Source of the DNA: an archaeon
GTDB lineage: Archaea > Methanobacteriota > Methanobacteria > Methanobacteriales > Methanobacteriaceae
Assembly: GCA_024409165.1 (NCBI GenBank)
Contig: JAKSUE010000111.1
Span: 1-5,228, forward strand
Direction: 5' to 3'
Length of the DNA: 5,228 bases
The first letter of the stretch is position 1, and every line of letters begins with the position of its first letter. Made by a program: the position numbers and the translations under genes. Shown here piece after piece: positions 1 through 5,228 of this stretch. The notes below the pieces were generated by a model. The model worked only from the letters and a program-made list of their open reading frames with translations, ran no database searches and had not been told where the DNA came from.

Positions 1-102
1 GAAAAATTTTAAAAAAATTATGTAGTAAAAATAAGTGTAATAAAAATAGAAAAATAGAAAAAATAAAAAAGTTAAAAAAATTAAAAAAAGAATTGATGAT
101 AA
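1..102 (-). terminator. U-tract transcription terminator array after comC
   Basis: The 102 bp downstream of the comC stop hold no gene. Read on the minus strand they form a series of nine U-tracts of five or more: 89-83 (U7), 80-74 (U7), 70-65 (U6), 63-58 (U6), 54-50 (U5), 46-42 (U5), 31-27 (U5), 17-11 (U7) and 6-2 (U5). I see no strong stem-loop before them. Stem-less U-rich tracts are the known archaeal termination signal and are the kind of RNA that aCPSF1/FttA acts on. The array therefore probably ends the purM-comC transcript. The window edge cuts the region, so more tracts or the next gene's control region may follow. Confidence 0.75.
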
Positions 103-1128
103 CTATTCATCTAAATAGCTATCTAAGTCAATATTTTCTTTATCACAGATTGCTTTTAAGGTTTCGTAGAGTTTTTCGTCTACTGGGATACCGTTTTCTT
201 CAGCTTCTGCGATTCTTTTAACTTCGAGATCTCCTGGTATGAAACTTCCAGCATCTCTGATTTCTTGTACGAATTCTTCTACTTCTGCTTTGAAAGTGTC
301 CATGTCTACGAATTTAGATGGATCAATAGCTACGAAGAAGTCACCTTTTGTACAAGGTTCTTTGTAGTCTCCTGCTGTACCTGTGACTGCAGTACCGAAT
401 GCTGCGTTTACAAGAGGTCCACACATGATTTCAATCATGAGGGATAATGCGTATCCTTTAACTCCACCAAATGGTAAGATAGAACCTTCTAATGCTGCTT
501 CAGGGTCAGTGGTTGGGTTACCATCTTTGTCAATAGCGGTGTTAGGTGGGATTTCAGTTCCTTTTCTTTTACATTCTAATAATTTTCCTCTTGCTGCAAC
601 AGCAGTTGCCATATCTACAGCAATGTAAGTTTCAGAAGGGATTCCAATAGCTACTGGGTTAGTTCCGAGAATAGGAGTTTTACCTCCGATAGGAGCTACT
701 CCAGGTTCGGTGTTACAAGTTACAATACCAATACAATCGTTTCTGATAGCTAAATCAGAGTAGTATCCAGTTACTCCAAAGTGGTTTGCATTAAAAGTAC
801 CTACTGCACCAATTCCCATTTTTTTAGCTTTTTCAATAGCTAACATCATACCTTGATGAGCAATATATTGTCCAAAGAGACTTTTACCATCAATTAAAGC
901 AATTGAATCAGTTTCTTTAACGATTTCATAATCTCCTTCAGTTGAGATATATCCGTTTTCAATTCCTCTGATATATTGTGGGAATCTTCCAAGTCCGTGA
1001 GAAGTAAATCCTTTTAAGTCAGAATCAATTGTAGCTTCAGTAATTATATCTGCTTGAGCTTCTTGAACTCCAATATTTACTAAAATTTCTTTAACAAGTT
1101 TTCTTTCATTTTCAACGCTAATTTTCAT
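103..1128 (-). CDS. comC: L-sulfolactate dehydrogenase / malate dehydrogenase-like oxidoreductase (Ldh_2 family)
   Basis: This is a complete 341-aa protein of the NAD(P)-dependent malate/L-lactate/sulfolactate dehydrogenase family, which is unrelated to the classical Rossmann-fold LDH/MDH. In methanogens ComC interconverts sulfolactate and sulfopyruvate in coenzyme M synthesis, in the cytoplasm. Family motifs are intact: SHGLGR at 43-48 with Ser43, His44 and Arg48; NHFG at 115-118 with His116, the expected substrate/catalytic histidine; GTNP at 155-158; DMATA at 172-176; and GGVKGYAL at 221-228 near the cofactor site. The length fits the family (about 335-350 aa). The ATG is preceded by GGGGAT (1137-1132) three bases upstream, which supports this start; the stop is TAG. 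It begins 31 bp after purM and is probably co-transcribed with it. Relatives also reduce oxaloacetate, and the Methanothermus fervidus malate dehydrogenase belongs here, so the family call is firm but the substrate is inferred. Confidence 0.9.
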   Translation of the reverse strand: MKISVENERKLVKEILVNIGVQEAQADIITEATIDSDLKGFTSHGLGRFPQYIRGIENGYISTEGDYEIVKETDSIALIDGKSLFGQYIAHQGMMLAIEKAKKMGIGAVGTFNANHFGVTGYYSDLAIRNDCIGIVTCNTEPGVAPIGGKTPILGTNPVAIGIPSETYIAVDMATAVAARGKLLECKRKGTEIPPNTAIDKDGNPTTDPEAALEGSILPFGGVKGYALSLMIEIMCGPLVNAAFGTAVTGTAGDYKEPCTKGDFFVAIDPSKFVDMDTFKAEVEEFVQEIRDAGSFIPGDLEVKRIAEAEENGIPVDEKLYETLKAICDKENIDLDSYLDE

Positions 1129-1159
1129 TTAATCCCCTTCTTTTAAATCATAATCATGT

Positions 1160-2179
1160 TTAATATTTAATTTCATTACCTTCAAAGGTTTTTACAGTAA
1201 TTCCTTCTTCACCAGTAACAGTTCCTACTTTGTATGCTTTAATAGATTTGTTTAATTCTTCTAAAACTGCATCTGCTTCTTCAGGTGATACAATAACTGT
1301 AAATCCGATTCCCATATTGAATACTTTGTACATTTCTTCTAAAGGAACACCTTGTTCATAAATAAGTTTAAAGATACCTTGAGGTTCTGGATAATCAGTA
1401 ATATTAAATCCAATACCTTTTTTAAGTCTTGATAAGTTATTAACTCCTCCACCAGTCATGTGAGCAAGACCTTTTATGTTGAAATCTTGTTTTAATAAAT
1501 CAACAATGGTTTTAACATAGAGTTTTGTTGGTTTTAATAATTCTTCTCCAATAGTAATATCTTCTCCAGGCATTTTATCAGTTGCTTTAAATCCACCATC
1601 TTCAAAGATAGCTCTTCTTGCTAAACTTAAACCGTTACTGTGGATTCCACTACTTGCAAGTCCGATTAAAATGTCTCCTTCTTCAATGTCAGCACCAGTT
1701 ATGATTTTGTCTTTATCTACAAATCCAATACCAGTTCCTGCTAAATCGAAGTCTTTTACAATTCCAGGAAGTGAAGCAGTTTCTCCTCCAATAATTGCAA
1801 TTCTGGATTCTTTAGCTCCTTCAACAAGACCGTCTGCAATTTCAGCAGCTACTTCTGGGTCTGGTTCTTCAACTGCTAAGTAATCTACTAATGCTATTGG
1901 TTCTGCACCAACACATAAAATGTCATTTACAACCATAGCAATCATGTCAATTCCAACAGTGTCGTATTTTTCCATCATTTTAGCTACTAAAATTTTACTT
2001 CCTACACCATCAGTACTCATTGCAATAGCTTTATCTCCGAGTTCTACTAATGCTGCAAAATGTCCACTGTCAGTAATAATATTTCTGTATTCTAATGTTG
2101 GTTTAAGTTTTGAAGCAAGTTTTGCAACAGTAACTGCTTCAAGATCAATATCTACACCAGATTCTGAGTAAGTAACCAT
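1160..2179 (-). CDS. purM: Phosphoribosylformylglycinamidine cyclo-ligase (AIR synthetase)
   Basis: PurM is the cytosolic enzyme that closes the imidazole ring in de novo purine synthesis: FGAM + ATP gives AIR + ADP + Pi. The 339-aa protein is full length for the family. It shows the conserved N-terminal YSESGVDID (4-12), STDGVGSK (55-62), the VGIDMIAM and VNDILCVGAEP block (76-94), IGGETASLPG (130-139), LIGLASSGIHSNGLSLAR (171-188), the LKPTKLYVK segment (215-223), HMTGGGVNNLSRL (240-252) and FNMGIGF (287-293). The order fits the PurM/PurL two-domain ATP-binding fold. The chosen ATG gives the usual N-terminus and sits behind a good Shine-Dalgarno, AAGGTGA (2190-2184), four bases upstream. 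The stop is TAA. It leads a likely two-gene transcript with comC, 31 bp downstream. No frameshift or missing motif is visible. Confidence 0.97.
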   Translation of the reverse strand: MVTYSESGVDIDLEAVTVAKLASKLKPTLEYRNIITDSGHFAALVELGDKAIAMSTDGVGSKILVAKMMEKYDTVGIDMIAMVVNDILCVGAEPIALVDYLAVEEPDPEVAAEIADGLVEGAKESRIAIIGGETASLPGIVKDFDLAGTGIGFVDKDKIITGADIEEGDILIGLASSGIHSNGLSLARRAIFEDGGFKATDKMPGEDITIGEELLKPTKLYVKTIVDLLKQDFNIKGLAHMTGGGVNNLSRLKKGIGFNITDYPEPQGIFKLIYEQGVPLEEMYKVFNMGIGFTVIVSPEEADAVLEELNKSIKAYKVGTVTGEEGITVKTFEGNEIKY

Positions 2180-2349
2180 AGGTTCACCTTTTAAGTATCT
2201 TTTAATTTATCTTGTGATAATTTTTTAATTATTTTTTTAATAAATTTATAATATAATATTTTATAAATTTCATCATATAATATTTAAAATAAATTTTATT
2301 ATATATTATATTTAGAATAAATCTTATTTATATATAGTTTATTTATAAT
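2180..2349 (-). promoter_or_regulatory. fttA-purM spacer with likely purM promoter
   Basis: This 170-bp non-coding spacer sits between the fttA stop and the purM start. From 2217 to 2349 it has only five G/C bases (2271, 2274, 2315, 2323, 2337). TATA-like elements for purM on the minus strand are TTTATAAA at 2267-2260, with a purine-rich GATGAAA before it as a possible BRE, and TATAAA at 2250-2245. They would place starts near 2238 or 2221 and give leaders of roughly 40-60 nt. Such a composition makes any single TATA call weak. No U-tract of five or more exists on the transcribed strand, so I see no terminator for fttA here and readthrough into purM is possible. Confidence 0.45.
2242..2270. 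repeat. Perfect 10-bp inverted repeat, A/T only, in purM upstream region
   Basis: AAATTTATAA (2242-2251) is the exact reverse complement of TTATAAATTT (2261-2270), with a 9-base loop (2252-2260). All bases are A or T. It overlaps the candidate TATA elements of purM, which would make the TATA region symmetric. As RNA it could fold into a weak hairpin, but no U-tract follows in the direction of transcription, so it does not look like a terminator. In DNA this AT-rich, some such symmetry is expected by chance. Confidence 0.5.
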
Positions 2350-4260
2350 TTATTGAAGTCTAACTGCATCTAATATAAGTGGGGTTTTAGTTTCAATTTT
2401 ATAACTTCTGTGAATACTTGAAGCTAAATCCACTGTTTTATATGGGTCTCCGTGACAAGTAAGGATTTTGTCAGGTCTTGGATGTAATCTTTTAGCAAAT
2501 TCCATTAATTGTCTTCTGTTAGAGTGACCACTGAATCCATGAATGGTTTTAATTTCCATATTTACATTGAATACTTTGGTTTTACCATCTTCACCTTCAA
2601 GAGGGATTTCTTTATGGCCTTTTTGGATTTTTCTACCTAATGATCCTTCAGATTGATATCCTACGAAAATCATAGTATTGTTTTTATCTTCACATAACCA
2701 TTTAAAGTATTCAACAGAGTTTCCTCCAGTTAACATACCAGAAGTTGAGAGAATAATAGATGGATCTCCTTCAACAATTCCTTTTCTTTCTTTAATATTT
2801 TGAACTTTATTAAATGACTCTGCAATAAATGGATTTCTTCCCATATGGAAAATTTGGTCTCTTAAGTCTTTACTTAAGTATTCAGGTCTTGCAGTATGTA
2901 CTGCTGTAGCTTCCCAAATCATACCATCAAGATGGATTGGCACTTGGTCAATGAGTCCGCTTCTCATATATTCTTCAAGTACAATCATTAATTCTTGTGC
3001 TCTTCCTACAGCAAATACAGGAAGTAATACTTTTCCACCACGTTTTAAAGTTTTGTAAATGGTTTTCATTAATTCTTTTTCTGCATTATTTCTGGTTGGT
3101 GTTACATCTTCATGTCCACCATAAGTACTTTCCATTACACAACTTTCAATTCTTGGGAATTTAGTATTTGCAGGTTCAAGAAGTCTACTTCTTTCAAATT
3201 TAAAGTCACCTGTGTATAACATATTATGAGCACCATCACCAATATTAAAGTGACACATTGCAGAACCAATAATATGTCCAGCATTATGTAAAGTTAATTT
3301 AATATCTGGAGAAATATCAGTTACTACTCCGTAATCAAGGGTGATTGTGTGTTTAATCATTTTATGAACATGTTTAACATTGAAAGGTAAAGGATTATCT
3401 TCTCTATGTGCAATATCAATATAATCTAATTGTAAAAGAGTCATTAAATCTCTTGTTGCTGTGGTACAATAAACTGGACCTTCATATCCATAATGATAAA
3501 GATATGGGATAAATCCACAGTGGTCTAAGTGTGCATGTGATACAACAACAGCATCTAAATCTTGAATTGAGAATTCAGGAACTCCTAACATAGGGAATGA
3601 ACTTTTTTCATCTTGTCCTGCTACATTTACTCCACAATCAAGTAAAACTCTACTATTTGGAGTTTGAAGTAACATACAAGAACGTCCTACTTCTTTAAAT
3701 CCTCCCATAGCAGTTAATCTGACCCAATCATTAGGATATTTACCACCTTGGTGGATCCTTGCACCTAAATCTTGTAAGATTTTCTTTCTTTCTTTACTAT
3801 TATTCATTAAAGTTGTTCTAATTCTACCAATAATCTCAGATTGAATCGGAGGAGTTCTTAATATTTTTGGAGCCCAACCAGTTTTTCTTACAATTTCTCT
3901 TGAAGTTACACCATACTTTCCAATAACAAGCCCTGGTTTAGTAGCTTCAATAATTACTTCACAAGTAACTTCATCAAAACTAATATTTGTAATTTCAGCT
4001 TCAGCTGGTACAATTTCCTCAACTGCTTTAATAGTATCCTCAGGATCCATTAAAACAGATTTATCAGAACGAATAATAATTCTTTTTCTGAGATTTTTAG
4101 CTAAATTCCGTATAATATCTCCACTATCAGCAATTATTTCATGATTTTTTGTATAAATAACAACTTCAGGACCTTCAAATTCAATTTTAGCTAATTGAAC
4201 TTCTTCAGGTAGTTGTTCAACAATTGCTTGTCTAATTTCTTCTAAAACGTTGGAAGTCAT
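2350..4260 (-). CDS. fttA: Archaeal CPSF-type ribonuclease / transcription termination factor (KH-MBL-beta-CASP)
   Basis: This 636-aa protein is aCPSF1 (FttA), the archaeal homologue of eukaryotic CPSF73. From family knowledge it is a zinc ribonuclease that acts on U-rich 3' ends of nascent RNA with RNA polymerase and Spt4/5 to terminate transcription. Domain order: two N-terminal KH domains (about 1-145; the second has GKYG at 114-117, the first has no clear GxxG), a metallo-beta-lactamase core from about 180, a beta-CASP insert (about 385-575), and the core's C-terminal part. Metal/catalytic motifs are complete: DCG with Asp208, HAHLDH 242-247, His329 in NAGHIIGS, Asp352 in TGDF, motif A Glu377 in ESTYG, motif B His579 in FSGHS, and motif C His603 in CHG. 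The C-terminus, LDAVRLQ, matches the conserved tail I associate with dimerisation. The ATG follows GTGAT (4268-4264) by three bases. Length is normal and the active site looks intact. Confidence 0.96.
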   Translation of the reverse strand: MTSNVLEEIRQAIVEQLPEEVQLAKIEFEGPEVVIYTKNHEIIADSGDIIRNLAKNLRKRIIIRSDKSVLMDPEDTIKAVEEIVPAEAEITNISFDEVTCEVIIEATKPGLVIGKYGVTSREIVRKTGWAPKILRTPPIQSEIIGRIRTTLMNNSKERKKILQDLGARIHQGGKYPNDWVRLTAMGGFKEVGRSCMLLQTPNSRVLLDCGVNVAGQDEKSSFPMLGVPEFSIQDLDAVVVSHAHLDHCGFIPYLYHYGYEGPVYCTTATRDLMTLLQLDYIDIAHREDNPLPFNVKHVHKMIKHTITLDYGVVTDISPDIKLTLHNAGHIIGSAMCHFNIGDGAHNMLYTGDFKFERSRLLEPANTKFPRIESCVMESTYGGHEDVTPTRNNAEKELMKTIYKTLKRGGKVLLPVFAVGRAQELMIVLEEYMRSGLIDQVPIHLDGMIWEATAVHTARPEYLSKDLRDQIFHMGRNPFIAESFNKVQNIKERKGIVEGDPSIILSTSGMLTGGNSVEYFKWLCEDKNNTMIFVGYQSEGSLGRKIQKGHKEIPLEGEDGKTKVFNVNMEIKTIHGFSGHSNRRQLMEFAKRLHPRPDKILTCHGDPYKTVDLASSIHRSYKIETKTPLILDAVRLQ

Positions 4261-4278
4261 ATAATCACTTCGAAAATA

Positions 4279-4302
4279 AGACGTATAAATTAGTATAAGT
4301 CT
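4279..4302 (-). promoter_or_regulatory. Imperfect hairpin in fttA leader just upstream of its RBS
   Basis: On the minus strand AGAC-U-UAUA (4302-4294) can pair with UAUA-C-GUCU (4287-4279): four plus four base pairs interrupted by one U-C mismatch, with a six-base loop (4293-4288). It ends 18 bases before the fttA ATG and 10 bases before the GTGAT Shine-Dalgarno. It could be an RNA structure affecting translation or, as DNA, a dyad operator. It is small and mostly A-U, so its stability would be modest. Confidence 0.4.
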
Positions 4303-4399
4303 ATTTTTAATCTAAAAAAGGGTTAATTGTCTAATTTATTAAATATATTATATTATCTATTCAATATTGTCAATTATTTTGCTTATACTATTATACTGT

Positions 4400-4407
4400 T
4401 ATATAAA
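4400..4407 (-). promoter_or_regulatory. TATA box, candidate fttA promoter
   Basis: TTTATATA read on the minus strand (4407-4400) is an exact match to the archaeal TATA-box consensus. It lies 20 bp past the last long U-tract of the psmB terminator and about 140 bp upstream of the fttA ATG. With the usual spacing of about 25 bp, transcription would start near 4378 and give a leader of roughly 118 nt. The BRE position upstream (CTAGTT) is not a strong match. TATA-like sequences closer to the gene exist, so a shorter leader is not excluded. Confidence 0.5.
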
Positions 4408-4426
4408 ACTAGTTTGTAAATTTAAT

Positions 4427-4463
4427 AAAAAAATAAAAAGAATAATTGATTTATAATCAATTA
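4427..4463 (-). terminator. Stem-loop plus U-tract terminator of psmB
   Basis: The plus-strand arms TAATTGATT (4443-4451) and AATCAATTA (4455-4463) form a perfect 9-bp inverted repeat with a 3-base loop. It begins 9 bases after the psmB stop codon. In the minus-strand transcript the stem is followed after three bases by U5 (4439-4435), one A, then U7 (4433-4427). This looks like a bacterial-style intrinsic terminator, although the stem has only one G-C pair. In archaea the U-tracts alone may be enough for termination. Confidence 0.7.
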
Positions 4464-4472
4464 ATTAATAAT

Positions 4473-5096
4473 TTAACCATTGATTTTATCAATTACCTTA
4501 TTGATTTCTTCTTTTTCTAACATTTCATATCCATCTTTAGTAACTTTAGCTACTAAGAATCCATTTCCTGAGAATGTGTCTCTTTCAGTTGCTGCTTTTA
4601 AACTTCTAAGAGCAACTTCAATAGCTTCATCTACAGTAATGTCATCATGGAATCTGTCTTCAAGAACACCGTATGCAAAAGTGGATCCAGATCCAGTAGA
4701 TATAAATGCGTCTTTAATCATACCTCCTGCAGCATCTAAGGAGTAAATAGAGCCTCCTGTTTCATCAACTCCTCCAAGAAGAGTTTGAACATATGCTGGG
4801 GAAGAGTGTAATATATTAGCAGTTACTGCAGCTGCTGCTTCGATACTAATATCTTTGTTGTTTCTTAATCTGTATAAAGAAACTTCTGCACTAATAACTT
4901 TCATTAAACTTTGTGCATCAGCAACAGAACCTGCAATAGTTGCAGCTATATGATTATCAATTTTAAATATTTTTTCAGCTACTTTATGAGCTACTAAGTT
5001 TCCCATACTAGCTCTTCTTTCACTTGCAAATACAACACCATCAACACAGGTAATTCCTACAGTTGTGGTACCTTCTAAAGTGTTTTGTTTACTCAT
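4473..5096 (-). CDS. psmB: 20S proteasome beta subunit (threonine protease)
   Basis: This is the catalytic beta subunit of the archaeal 20S proteasome; its heptameric rings form the inner proteolytic chamber between the alpha rings in the cytoplasm. The precursor is 207 aa with a nine-residue propeptide (MSKQNTLEG), cleaved autocatalytically before Thr10, the N-terminal nucleophile in TTTVGIT. By comparison with Thermoplasma numbering (Thr1, Glu17, Lys33), Glu26 in ASERRAS and Lys42 in AEKIFKI complete the active site. GSGS (135-138) and ERDTFSGNG (171-179, Asp173) are the other conserved catalytic-region motifs. Length and motifs are normal, so the subunit should be active. The ATG lies seven bases after a strong Shine-Dalgarno, GAGGTG (5109-5104), and the propeptide length supports this start. 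The alpha subunit is not in the window. The next gene downstream is fttA, 212 bp away and behind a terminator. Confidence 0.97.
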   Translation of the reverse strand: MSKQNTLEGTTTVGITCVDGVVFASERRASMGNLVAHKVAEKIFKIDNHIAATIAGSVADAQSLMKVISAEVSLYRLRNNKDISIEAAAAVTANILHSSPAYVQTLLGGVDETGGSIYSLDAAGGMIKDAFISTGSGSTFAYGVLEDRFHDDITVDEAIEVALRSLKAATERDTFSGNGFLVAKVTKDGYEMLEKEEINKVIDKING

Positions 5097-5160
5097 ATCA
5101 ATACACCTCGAATTTTATTTTTATAGTTTGTATTTTAAATTTTCAATTTGTATACAATTT
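5097..5160 (-). promoter_or_regulatory. psmB promoter and translation start region
   Basis: This AT-rich stretch immediately precedes psmB and contains its Shine-Dalgarno GAGGTG (5109-5104). Minus-strand TATA-like candidates are TTTAAAATA (about 5141-5133), which would give a start near 5112 and a leader of about 15 nt, and TTGTATAC (5157-5150), which would give a leader of about 30 nt. CTATAAAAA (about 5126-5118) is too close to the ATG to fit with the Shine-Dalgarno being transcribed. A 10-bp palindrome TTGTATACAA (5148-5157) sits within the region and could be an operator or part of the promoter. Confidence 0.4.
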
Positions 5161-5169
5161 AATTTTTAA
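5151..5169. repeat. 19-bp direct repeat, psmB-proximal copy
   Basis: TATACAATTTAATTTTTAA at this position is repeated exactly at 5210-5228, 59 bp further on. On the minus strand it reads as an A-rich block ending in TTGTATA, which resembles a BRE plus TATA element, so it may be a duplicated promoter or regulator site. An inverted copy of its ATACAATT core lies at 5174-5181. Confidence 0.7.
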
Positions 5170-5209
5170 TTTTAATTGTATTTTTTTTAAATTTTTCTTT
5201 TTTAAGTTC

Positions 5210-5228
5210 TATACAATTTAATTTTTAA
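5210..5228. repeat. 19-bp direct repeat, psmB-distal copy at window edge
   Basis: This is identical over 19 bases to 5151-5169 and runs to the last base of the window, so the true repeat may be longer and more copies may lie beyond. The 40 bp between the copies (5170-5209) are A-rich on the minus strand and hold no gene or clear terminator. Confidence 0.7.

Noticed and set aside
265..628. Two plus-strand open frames (265-447 and 383-628)
   Set aside because: They lie wholly inside comC on the opposite strand, have no family motifs or convincing ribosome sites, and the minus-strand protein is fully conserved across this region.
1671..2171. Plus-strand open frames 1671-1883 and 1920-2171 opposite purM
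   Set aside because: They are antisense shadows of conserved PurM coding sequence, with Ser/Ile/Pro-rich composition typical of reverse-strand translation.
2229..2276. 15-codon minus-strand frame beginning ATGATG in the purM upstream region, a possible leader peptide
   Set aside because: It has no Shine-Dalgarno, is almost entirely A/T, overlaps the candidate TATA element and so may not be transcribed, and encodes only Lys/Ile/Tyr/Asn/Leu-type residues expected from AT-rich noise.
4283..4290. TTTATACG as the fttA TATA box
   Set aside because: Transcription would start at about the ATG, leaving out the GTGAT Shine-Dalgarno at 4268-4264 that matches the placement seen in the other genes.
4480..4746. 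Plus-strand open frame opposite psmB
   Set aside because: It is antisense to the intact catalytic half of PsmB, with no recognisable domain.
5170..5209. T-rich plus-strand run as a terminator
   Set aside because: It is T-rich only on the plus strand, and no plus-strand gene lies upstream of it in the window; for minus-strand transcripts it is A-rich, as expected around archaeal promoters.
1..5228. Mobile element, CRISPR array, tRNA or other structured RNA gene, or a hidden accessory system
   Set aside because: Non-coding space totals roughly 650 bp, all very AT-rich, with no GC-rich stems typical of tRNAs in AT-rich archaea, no regular spacer-repeat pattern and no transposase or defence motifs; all four proteins are housekeeping families with intact motifs.

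Overview
This window reads as ordinary core-genome DNA from an AT-rich methanogenic archaeon of the order Methanobacteriales, most likely Methanobrevibacter (Methanosphaera is possible). The evidence is the combination of an archaeal 20S proteasome beta subunit, a KH-domain CPSF-type ribonuclease (aCPSF1/FttA), an archaeal-type PurM and a ComC/malate dehydrogenase-like oxidoreductase. The non-coding DNA is extremely AT-rich, and the Shine-Dalgarno sequences resemble GGTGAT. I saw no mobile element, CRISPR array, tRNA or rRNA.

All four genes lie on the minus strand, so transcription runs from high to low coordinates: psmB (4473-5096), fttA (2350-4260), purM (1160-2179), comC (103-1128). I recall the same order in Methanothermobacter thermautotrophicus (around MTH_1202 to MTH_1205), but could not check this here. 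Spacers are 212 bp (psmB-fttA), 170 bp (fttA-purM) and 31 bp (purM-comC). Only purM-comC is close enough to be called co-transcribed on spacing alone.

Region by region, following transcription: (1) 5097-5228 is the psmB upstream region, with an exact 19-bp direct repeat and a TTGTATACAA palindrome. (2) psmB is followed by a 9-bp stem-loop plus U-tracts, which resembles an intrinsic terminator. (3) A consensus TATA box (TTTATATA) then appears to start an fttA transcript with a leader of roughly 118 nt that carries a small hairpin just ahead of the ribosome binding site. (4) fttA is followed by an almost G/C-free spacer with no U-tract on the transcribed strand, then purM and comC. (5) comC ends in an array of nine U-tracts.

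Functionally the genes are housekeeping: protein degradation (PsmB), transcription termination and RNA 3'-end formation (FttA), de novo purine synthesis (PurM), and coenzyme M synthesis or a related 2-oxoacid reduction (ComC). I found no convincing new biological system. The points most worth a second look are regulatory: the fttA leader, the absence of a termination signal after the termination-factor gene itself, and the repeats upstream of psmB.
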